DNA from: Acidobacteriota bacterium
GTDB taxonomy: Bacteria; Acidobacteriota; Terriglobia; Acidiferrales; UBA7541
DNA: 64,000 nt
Assembly: GCA_013289665.1 (NCBI GenBank)
Contig: JABCZN010000008.1
Coordinates: forward strand, 1 to 64,000
Reading direction: 5' to 3'
Shown here: positions 45,304 to 52,623 of the stretch, piece by piece
How positions within the stretch are numbered: the stretch's first letter is position 1
Layout of the letters: each line of letters begins with the position of its first letter
The notes under the pieces: model-generated
The model's database searches: none
Seen by the model: only the letters and a program-made list of their open reading frames with translations
What the model was told of the DNA's origin: nothing
Position numbers and translations under genes: made by a program

Positions 45304-47277
45304 ATGAAATTGAATGAACACAAACGAGCCAGGCCCAATCTAGCTGGACTGACGTCTCCAGTACAGCAGGCCGAGATGAAATTACTCCTGGCCGGCAAGT
45401 GGCCACCCCTCAAGCCGCTCCCGGTGTTCAAATATGAAACGCATGAGTTTCGCGCCTCGATTGATTTCGACAAGACGCGCGGAGAGTGGGTCTGTCGCAA
45501 AACTTCTTTGCCGTCCAACAAGCTTCAGGAACTGCGTGGCGGGTTGACAGAAATAACCATGGCATTCCCCTCCGGTCAAGCAGACGTGTTGCCGGAATGT
45601 GCCGCAGCAGGAACGCAGGATCAGGAATTGGACAAGGACGCCAGCCGTCGTCTTCGGGCCATTGTTGAGTGGAGAGAGAATTATGAGAACGGCGCAGTAT
45701 ATTCCGCCCTCGAGAACTCTCTTTCCGAGAGCCAGCGAGAGGAAATCGACGACATCCTCCGGCTGACACTCACTGCGCGGCAGCTCCAGTTTAGCCCGAA
45801 GAATATTGCCTACGTCTTTGACGCACTTTCAAAGGCCGGCGGCAAGCTGGCAACACTGATAGAAATCGCGCAACGGAAGAAGTCGGAGCAGGGGCTGGAA
45901 GGACAGGCAAACGCGGAAGCTGCCGCGCCCGACGTCGAAGAGCTTATCCCGGTTGGGAGCTTCATACCTGCAACACTCGAAAGCTTCCCAGAAGAGCCAA
46001 TCGGGAGTGTTTTGCCTGAGCAAGCCCAACCCCCCTCGCCCGAACCCATGCCGCACAACGTGGCTCAGGGATCGACGATCGTGACGCCCGAGATTCTGGA
46101 TGCGGCCCTGCCGTCGTTTGTCAGAGATCACCAGGAAAAAGTGCGCCGCCACAATCCCGTCGCCGATTTTGCAACCCAGGTTGGAACCCGCAGAGTCGAG
46201 CCGTCAGTCGATCGCATCGAGAATTCGCCCTCGCGCCAGCATGCTCTTGAAATATCCGGATCGCACCTCGCCGCCTTCGCATTCGTTTGCTTGTTCGCGA
46301 TGATCAGTCTCCCCATAGGTCTCACTGTCGGACGTGGCCCTCTCGGACAGCGCCTCCGGGACGCCCAGAACTCAATCCTGGGTGTTGATGCCACCCGACC
46401 GGCAATGCCTGATCGCCCAGGCGAAACGCCTTCGCAATCTGCCACTCCGTCTGAGGCAAATAACTACCTTGAATCCGGTAACTCCTCGAGTGCCAATAAA
46501 CTCGATGACACCTCGTCTTCCGATGCACAGTCCGGGGAGAGTACCGGGGAATCTAATTCTTTAGCGAAAGTGCCCCCCACAGATTCCAATTCATCTCCGG
46601 AAATAGAATCGAGACCTTTTGCTAATCCGGAAGCCGGTCCCGGCCGTAATCGCTCGGCCGGGCTAATCGCGCGAAACGCGCCGCCACCCGCGAGTCTCAA
46701 ACCCTCCCATTCACCGAAGGCCATGAGCCAAATAGCTGCTGCGCCATCTAACCCTGCCCCGCGCAAGTCAGCGCCTGAAACGGACGCCACGCCGCACCGG
46801 TCACCACCTTCCGCCATCCTCGTCACTGCTCCAGCCCATGGCAGCAAGCCCTTCCGGGTAACCTTCCCGGAAAAACCGATCGCCGCCTCCTCTTCGTTCG
46901 CGATGACCTCGGAACTTTCTGTTCTGGTTCCTCCTCAGCCGGGACCCGTGGCGGCCCACAGACCTGCTCGATTGCAAGCGGGTGAGCTTCTTTCCTTCGT
47001 CTGGCCTCGCTTTCCAAGGCCGGGTGACCGGTATGGATCGGCAGAAACCATAAAGGTCCGTACCACCATCGGACAATTCGGCCAGGTGGTGGATGTAAAA
47101 CTCTTGAGCGGTTCAGTTTCTCTTTTTCCGGCTACATTGAGCGCCATTCGCCTGTGGCGTTTCAGGCCCACCCTCTTGAACAAAAGGCCGGTCCAGGTTC
47201 AGCAGGACTTCACGATTGAATACCGCCCGCCACAGTATTTGTCGCGGGTGCACTCACAGCATCCACCACGCAACTAG
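45304..47277 (+). CDS. TonB-like C-terminal domain protein with long cytoplasmic N-terminus
   Basis: 657 residues. Residues 1-320 are soluble; they include ASRRLRAIVEWRENYENGAV and SESQREEIDDILRLTLTARQ and have no recognised domain. A single membrane helix (LAAFAFVCLFAMISLPIGLT) lies near residue 330. A ~200-residue Ser/Pro/Asn-rich periplasmic linker follows, then a C-terminal TonB-like domain (IKVRTTIGQFGQVVDVKLLS, LSAIRLWRFRPTLLNKRPVQ). Classical TonB proteins have the helix at the very N-terminus, so this could be a hybrid that links a cytoplasmic function to the envelope. No ExbB/ExbD genes are nearby. Confidence 0.72.
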   Translation: MKLNEHKRARPNLAGLTSPVQQAEMKLLLAGKWPPLKPLPVFKYETHEFRASIDFDKTRGEWVCRKTSLPSNKLQELRGGLTEITMAFPSGQADVLPECAAAGTQDQELDKDASRRLRAIVEWRENYENGAVYSALENSLSESQREEIDDILRLTLTARQLQFSPKNIAYVFDALSKAGGKLATLIEIAQRKKSEQGLEGQANAEAAAPDVEELIPVGSFIPATLESFPEEPIGSVLPEQAQPPSPEPMPHNVAQGSTIVTPEILDAALPSFVRDHQEKVRRHNPVADFATQVGTRRVEPSVDRIENSPSRQHALEISGSHLAAFAFVCLFAMISLPIGLTVGRGPLGQRLRDAQNSILGVDATRPAMPDRPGETPSQSATPSEANNYLESGNSSSANKLDDTSSSDAQSGESTGESNSLAKVPPTDSNSSPEIESRPFANPEAGPGRNRSAGLIARNAPPPASLKPSHSPKAMSQIAAAPSNPAPRKSAPETDATPHRSPPSAILVTAPAHGSKPFRVTFPEKPIAASSSFAMTSELSVLVPPQPGPVAAHRPARLQAGELLSFVWPRFPRPGDRYGSAETIKVRTTIGQFGQVVDVKLLSGSVSLFPATLSAIRLWRFRPTLLNKRPVQVQQDFTIEYRPPQYLSRVHSQHPPRN

Positions 47278-47640
47278 CGGCGTTTTGAGATGCCGATTTT
47301 CGAATGCAATTGCTTCCTTTTAAGAACTACTGCAGTTCGTTCTTGAATTGAATTGCCGAAGTCAAACCAGGAAATCCCCCCGTGTCTCTGGTAGGTGTGG
47401 CTATCACAAACTGGCCCACCATCTAATAAAACCGTCACTTGACTTTGCCCTTTGCTCCATATATGAACGGGGAGATTCCTGACCTGTTTGCTGGGACCCG
47501 GCGCGGTTTTCTTCCAATTCTCCGAAAATCGCGGCCCGCGGCAACTTCCTCCGAGGCACTTTTCCCCGGCGGATTCTGTCTGCCAGCATTCACAAAGTGC
47601 AGGAAAGTAAACTTAAGGACGCAGACTTTGGGGGAACAAT
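47278..47640. other. intergenic region
   Basis: 363 bases upstream of the transporter gene. Only short frames are open. The region should hold the transporter promoter; a GGGGGAAC site lies directly before its ATG. No hairpin or repeat was picked out. Confidence 0.35.
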
Positions 47641-49113
47641 ATGGCCAGCGGCACTATGGCTCTTGAAGGGGCACCACCGGCGGATTACGGAATTTGGCGG
47701 GTCATCATGGCTTCTTCCGTCGGCACCATGATTGAGTGGTACGACTTCTATATTTTCGGCAGCCTCGCCGCTATTCTTTCTCCGAAATTCTATCCGCCCG
47801 GCAACGAAACCTTCGCCTACATCGCGTATCTTGCAACCTTTGCCGTTGGCTTCCTGGTGCGCCCCTTTGGCGCCCTGTTTTTTGGCCGCATCGGTGATAT
47901 GGTCGGCCGCAAGTATGCCTTCATCGTTACGCTCAGCATCATGGGCGGCGCCACGGCCCTCATCGGCCTCCTCCCCACCTACCAAACAGCAGGCTGGTTT
48001 TCTCCGATCACCTTGTTGGCGATCCGCATACTGCAGGGCCTCGCTCTCGGCGGAGAGTACGGCGGAGCGGCCGTCTACGTTGCGGAACACGCTCCCGACA
48101 AGAAGCGCGGCTTCTACACCAGTTTCATTCAAATCACCGCCACACTGGGACTTTTCGTTTCCCTGCTGGTCGTCCTCGGCACGCAAAACGCCATGACCAA
48201 GGAACAATTCGCGGAATGGGGCTGGCGAATTCCCTTCCTTCTCTCCATCGTCCTGGTCACCATCTCTCTCTACATTCGCTTGAAGATGAAGGAATCGCCG
48301 ATCTTTTCTCAGCTCAAGACCTCCGGCATGACGTCCGCCAAACCCCTCACCGAAGCCTTCACCGTTTGGACCAACCTGAAGCGCGTTCTCATCTCTCTCT
48401 TCGGCGCCACCGCCGGGCAAGGCGTGGTCTGGTACACCGGCCAGTTTTATGCTTTGTTCTATTTGCAGACTGTTCTCAAGGTGAACCCAAAAACCTCCAA
48501 TATCATCGTCGCCATCGCCCTGCTCTGCGCGATGCCCTTCTTCACTGTTTTTGGCGCGCTCTCAGATCGCATCGGGCGCAAATGGCTCATGATGGCCGCC
48601 TGCCTGCTGGCTATCGTCACCTACATTCCCATCTACAAATCCATGCAAGTCGCAGCCGGCAGCAGTATCAATGGTTTGAAATCCGCCAAAAATAAGGTAA
48701 CTGGCGCGATCAGTCTCACGGCACTCACCAATGATCCGGCAACAGGCCAACAGGTAGCGGCCAAAGAAGCGGCCAATCCGGATGTTCCCAAGCTAGTCTT
48801 GCTGGTTTTCATCCAGGTGATTTTTGTGTGCATGATCTACGGTCCTATCGCTGCTTATCTCGTCGAGGCCTTCCCCGCCAAAATCAGATATACCTCACTG
48901 TCTTTGCCATATCACATCGGGAACGGCGTGTTCGGCGGATTATTACCGCTCATTGGCTTATCGCTATGCGCGCGAACCGGTAATATCTACGCGGGTCTTT
49001 ACTATCCGATGATTGTGGCGGCCATCACCCTCGTCTTCGGCTCCATCTTCCTGAAGGAAACGCACGGAACGCTCATCTGGTCCGAGTACGACGAGGCAAC
49101 CAAAAAGGCTTAG
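47641..49113 (+). CDS. MFS transporter of the metabolite:H+ symporter (MHS) type
   Basis: 490 residues, twelve membrane helices. The start WRVIMASSVGTMIEWYDFYI is the hallmark of the MHS family (ProP, KgtP and ShiA relatives). The loop 2-3 motif is GRIGDMVGRKYAFIVTL, loop 4 contains LALGGEYGGAAVYVAEHAP, and the second half has GALSDRIGRKWLMMA. A hydrophilic insertion of about 55 residues (SSINGLKSAKNKVTGAISLT and following) sits between late helices. With acetyl-CoA synthetase encoded 200 bases downstream on the same strand, uptake of acetate or another short-chain acid is the best guess. Confidence 0.87.
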   Translation: MASGTMALEGAPPADYGIWRVIMASSVGTMIEWYDFYIFGSLAAILSPKFYPPGNETFAYIAYLATFAVGFLVRPFGALFFGRIGDMVGRKYAFIVTLSIMGGATALIGLLPTYQTAGWFSPITLLAIRILQGLALGGEYGGAAVYVAEHAPDKKRGFYTSFIQITATLGLFVSLLVVLGTQNAMTKEQFAEWGWRIPFLLSIVLVTISLYIRLKMKESPIFSQLKTSGMTSAKPLTEAFTVWTNLKRVLISLFGATAGQGVVWYTGQFYALFYLQTVLKVNPKTSNIIVAIALLCAMPFFTVFGALSDRIGRKWLMMAACLLAIVTYIPIYKSMQVAAGSSINGLKSAKNKVTGAISLTALTNDPATGQQVAAKEAANPDVPKLVLLVFIQVIFVCMIYGPIAAYLVEAFPAKIRYTSLSLPYHIGNGVFGGLLPLIGLSLCARTGNIYAGLYYPMIVAAITLVFGSIFLKETHGTLIWSEYDEATKKA

Positions 49114-49317
49114 GTTTTACGCGCCGCACAGGGCCTCGGTTCAAGGGGCCCGTCCAGATTGACGAGCGAACCGTCAAAGTAGCATCATCTTCCTCACGGG
49201 CGGAATTCGTGCCATCCGGTATGGTGGCCCTGCCGCTCCTCCATTACGAACCGATTCGCGCGTGTTGTTCATCTCGTTCGTGGTGTGCCGTGCTCATCCT
49301 CTAAGGGAGTTGCTGCC

Positions 49318-51450
49318 GTGCCGACAAAAGCCCTCGCTAAAAAGTCCGCCGCAAAGAAGCCTCAGCCCAAAAAAGACGGGCTGACCGAAGCGCAGATTGC
49401 CGTCCACTGGAAAGAGGAGGGCGACATCCGCCCGCCGGCCCGCTTCATCGCCCAGGCCAACCTCAACGACCCCCAGATGGTCGAACGCTTCAGCGAAAAG
49501 AATTTTCCCGAGTGCTTCCGCGAATACGCCGAACTTCTGCACTGGGATCAGTATTGGCACACGACGCTCGACACCAGCCGCCCGCCCTTCTGGAAGTGGT
49601 TTGTCGGCGGCAAGCTCAACGCCAGCTATAACTGCGTGGACCGCCACCTGGCCAAATACAAAAACAAAGCCGCGTTCATTTTCGTTCCCGAACCCGAAGA
49701 CGAAGGCCACACCGTCATCACCTTCCAGGAACTCTATCGCCGCGTCAACGAAGTCGCCGCCATGCTCCGCGATTTCGCCGGTCTGAAAAAGGGCGATCGC
49801 GTCACCATCCACATGCCCATGATTCCGGAGTTGCCGATCACCATGCTGGCTTGCGCCCGCCTCGGCGTGATCCACTCCGTCGTCTTCGGCGGTTTCTCCG
49901 GCGAAGCCTGCGGCCTGCGCGCCGCGGACTCAGGCAGCCGCATCCTCATCTACACCGACGGCTACCACCGCAACGGCCGTTGGGTCGACCACAAAGCCAG
50001 CGCCGATATCGCCGTGAAAACCGCCGAAAAAGAAGGCCAGTCCATTGATAAAGTCCTAATCTGGCGCCGCTATCCCCACAAATATTCTTCCGAAACCCCG
50101 ATGATCATGCAGCGCGATTTCTTCATCAACGATGTGCTGAAGGAATATCGCAACGCCGTGGTCGAGCCCGTTTCGATGGATGCCGAGGATCCCCTCTTCC
50201 TCATGTACACCAGCGGCACCACCGGCAAGCCCAAGGGCTGCCAGCATCGCACCGGCGGTTACCTCGCCTACGTCGCGGGAACTTCCAAGTATTACCAGGA
50301 CATTCATCCCGAAGACGTCTACTGGTGCATGGCCGACATCGGCTGGATCACCGGCCACTCCTACATCGTCTACGGCCCGCTCGCTCTCGCCGCCACCAGC
50401 GTTCTCTATGAAGGCGTGCCGCAATTCCCCGACGCCGGCCGCCCGTGGCGCATCGCCGAGCGCCTCGCCGTCAACATCTTCCACACCTCGCCAACCGCCA
50501 TCCGCATGTTGCGCAAAGCCGGCGGCGACGAACCCCAAAAGCACAACTACCGCTTCAAGCACATGACCACGGTCGGCGAACCCATCGAGCCGGAAGTCTG
50601 GCGCTGGTATTACGAGGTCGTCGGCAAGGGTGAAGCCGTCATCGTGGATACCTGGTGGCAAACGGAAACCGGCGGCTTCCTCTGCACCACCAAGCCCGCT
50701 CTCGATGCGATGAAGCCCGGCAGCGCTGGCCCCGCCTGCCTTGGAATTTACCCTGTGATCTGGGACGAAAACGGCAAGGAAGTTCTCGCTGCCGCCCACG
50801 CTGCCGGGAACATCTGCATCCGCAATCCCTGGCCGGGCATCATGCAGACCATCTGGGGCGACCCGCAACGCTTCGTCAACAACTACTACAAAAAATACAA
50901 TGCCGACCCGAACAGCAAGGATTGGCGCGACTGGCCTTACTACGCCGCCGACGGCGCCGTACTCGCTCCCGACGGCTACTACCGCATCCTCGGCCGCGTT
51001 GACGACGTCATCAACGTCGCCGGCCACCGCCTCGGCACCAAGGAACTCGAATCCGCTTGCCTCACGTTGCCGGAAATCGCCGAAGCCGCCGTCGTTCCCG
51101 TCGTTGATGACGTAAAGGGCCGCGTGCCGGAAATCTACGTTTCCCTGAAGCCCGGCGTCCATTCCAACCGTGCCATCACCGAAAAAATAGTCGCCACCAT
51201 CGAGACCATGATCGGCAAAATCGCGCGTCCCAAGCGCATCCACATCGTTCCCGACATGCCCAAGACGCGCTCCGGCAAAATCATGCGCCGCGTTCTTGCC
51301 GCCATTTCCAACCGCATGGACACGGGCGACATCACTACGCTCGCCAATCCAGACATCGTCGAGCAGGTTCGCCAGATCGTCCAGGGCCGCGAACGTGGTC
51401 CCCTCGCCGAAGGCCCTGAAGACATCAAGCTCTTCGGCGAAGATCGCTAA
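49318..51450 (+). CDS. acs: acetyl-CoA synthetase (AMP-forming)
   Basis: 710 residues from GTG 49318, chosen because TAAGGGAG lies at ideal distance; an in-frame GTG at 49285 lacks a site. It has all ANL-family motifs: YTSGTTGKPKG (ATP phosphate loop), VDTWWQTETGG (acetate and AMP pocket), YYRILGRVDDVINVAGHRLG (hinge) and the acetylatable catalytic Lys in PKTRSGKIMRR. It activates acetate to acetyl-CoA through acetyl-AMP. A Lys/Ala-rich N-terminal tail of about 20 residues and a short insertion (YNADPNSKDWRDWPYYAADG) make it longer than the usual ~650. It is preceded by the MHS transporter gene. Confidence 0.95.
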   Translation: MPTKALAKKSAAKKPQPKKDGLTEAQIAVHWKEEGDIRPPARFIAQANLNDPQMVERFSEKNFPECFREYAELLHWDQYWHTTLDTSRPPFWKWFVGGKLNASYNCVDRHLAKYKNKAAFIFVPEPEDEGHTVITFQELYRRVNEVAAMLRDFAGLKKGDRVTIHMPMIPELPITMLACARLGVIHSVVFGGFSGEACGLRAADSGSRILIYTDGYHRNGRWVDHKASADIAVKTAEKEGQSIDKVLIWRRYPHKYSSETPMIMQRDFFINDVLKEYRNAVVEPVSMDAEDPLFLMYTSGTTGKPKGCQHRTGGYLAYVAGTSKYYQDIHPEDVYWCMADIGWITGHSYIVYGPLALAATSVLYEGVPQFPDAGRPWRIAERLAVNIFHTSPTAIRMLRKAGGDEPQKHNYRFKHMTTVGEPIEPEVWRWYYEVVGKGEAVIVDTWWQTETGGFLCTTKPALDAMKPGSAGPACLGIYPVIWDENGKEVLAAAHAAGNICIRNPWPGIMQTIWGDPQRFVNNYYKKYNADPNSKDWRDWPYYAADGAVLAPDGYYRILGRVDDVINVAGHRLGTKELESACLTLPEIAEAAVVPVVDDVKGRVPEIYVSLKPGVHSNRAITEKIVATIETMIGKIARPKRIHIVPDMPKTRSGKIMRRVLAAISNRMDTGDITTLANPDIVEQVRQIVQGRERGPLAEGPEDIKLFGEDR

Positions 51451-51653
51451 TAGGCATCTAGAAAAGAGATTTCAGGAGGGCACGTCATTTTCGCCGGCGC
51501 GATTTTGCAACAGTCGCTTCCGGAAAGACTTTCTTCAGGGGGTCCGAGCTTTAACTCCGACATCCAATGGCTCGACAAATGGGCTTTGGCCCCTGAGGAA
51601 GCCCTTCACATTTGCCCACGTTCTTGAAAGGTGCGATAGCTCAATCTGGACTA

Positions 51654-52322
51654 ATGACTCCGCCTCTTCGCGCTCTCGTCTTCGACGCCTACGGAACGCT
51701 CTTCGATCCATTTGCAGTGCGAACCCGCGCGGAAGAACTATTTCCCGGAAACGGCGTGGCCCTCAGTCAACTCTGGCGCTCCAAGCAACTCGAGTATTCC
51801 TGGCTGCGCACCATGATGGGGCGTTACGAAAATTTCTGGAAAATCACTGAGGATGCTCTGGTCTTCAGTTGCCGCATGCTCAAACTTTCCAGCGACAAGC
51901 ATCAGCAAGACCAACTCATGCAGGCCTATCTGACCCTGCCCGCATTTCCCGAAGTAAAACCCGCACTCGAAAAACTCTCGTACCTTCCTCTTTCCGTCTT
52001 GTCCAATGGCACACCTGAAATGCTTTCACCCCTGGTTGCCTCGAACGGAATGACTGATTTTTTCAAGCATATCTTCAGCGTGGACGCCCTGCGGATGTAT
52101 AAGCCGAGGCCAGAGATCTACAAACACGCCGTGGCCAGCCTCGGCGTCTCGAACGACGAGATCGGCTTCGTCTCATCCAACTATTGGGATATCGCCGGCG
52201 CTACATCCTTCGGCTTTCGCACCTACTGGCTGAATCGCGGTGCCGGGACCGGCGATGAATTGGGCTTCACACCCTCAGCCATCTTTGCAAGCCTCTTGGA
52301 GTTGCCACGCGTCCTGACCTGA
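51654..52322 (+). CDS. haloacid dehalogenase, type II (L-2-haloacid dehalogenase-like)
   Basis: 222 residues from ATG 51654. It is an HAD-superfamily enzyme with the full type II set: nucleophile Asp in VFDAYGTLFD, the substrate Arg region in KQLEYSWLRTMMGRYENFW, SNG in PLSVLSNGTPEML, Lys/Arg in YKPRPEIYKHAV, and SSNYWDIAGA. The Trp-containing segments and SSNxWD separate true type II dehalogenases from generic phosphatases. The reaction is hydrolysis of the carbon-halogen bond of 2-haloacids; the biological substrate here is unknown. Codons upstream to 51612 are open but lack a better site. Confidence 0.85.
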   Translation: MTPPLRALVFDAYGTLFDPFAVRTRAEELFPGNGVALSQLWRSKQLEYSWLRTMMGRYENFWKITEDALVFSCRMLKLSSDKHQQDQLMQAYLTLPAFPEVKPALEKLSYLPLSVLSNGTPEMLSPLVASNGMTDFFKHIFSVDALRMYKPRPEIYKHAVASLGVSNDEIGFVSSNYWDIAGATSFGFRTYWLNRGAGTGDELGFTPSAIFASLLELPRVLT

Positions 52323-52338
52323 ATTTCTTTTTCGGAAT

Positions 52339-52553
52339 TTACCGCAAGAACGGATTGACCACCCAGCCGCCGTACTCCTGTCCATGGGGCAAATCTTCCG
52401 CACTTCACACCCTGCGCTCTTCGCCGCCTGCACGATCATCCCGTCCCAGAAGGAAAGCTGATACTTCTGCTCGATCTCCATGGCGCGCAAGACAGAATCC
52501 GCGGAGTTCACTACGGTCTCCCAATTCATTTCAGGTTCGTATAACCACCCCAA
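52339..52553 (-). pseudogene. remnant of a PIN-domain (VapC-like) toxin gene
   Basis: The minus strand encodes the C-terminal half of a PIN domain: WETVVNSADSVLRAMEIEQK, YQLSFWDGMIVQAAKSAGCE, then after a frameshift AEDLPHGQEYGGWVVNPFLR and a stop at 52339-52341. The segment with FWDGMIVQAAKSAGCE holds the third acidic residue of the site. The N-terminal half with the first Asp and Glu is missing, and no antitoxin gene is present. The homology begins next to a small palindrome at 52545, so the truncation may have occurred there. Not functional as a nuclease. Confidence 0.7.
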
Positions 52554-52561
52554 CGGGGTGG
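52545..52561. repeat. short GC-rich hairpin at the PIN remnant breakpoint
   Basis: CCACCCC (52545-52551) pairs with GGGGTGG (52555-52561) around three bases. It resembles dispersed intergenic palindromes of GC-rich genomes. It lies at the 5' edge of the decayed PIN gene and downstream of the pentapeptide-repeat gene's end (opposite orientation to the dehalogenase). Confidence 0.4.
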
Positions 52562-52623
52562 CCCCTGCTTAAAAGGCTTGACGCGTCTGCCATGGGTTCT
52601 ACCACCCTGGTCCCCGGAGGGCC

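Noticed and set aside
44585..45321. Two overlapping frames (plus and minus) in the 700-base gap before the TonB-like gene
   Set aside because: Both translations are low complexity without domains, and they contradict each other on opposite strands.
50056..51243. Minus-strand 395-codon frame opposite acetyl-CoA synthetase
   Set aside because: It is antisense to a fully conserved acs gene; its Asp/Val/Gly-rich composition mirrors the coding strand.
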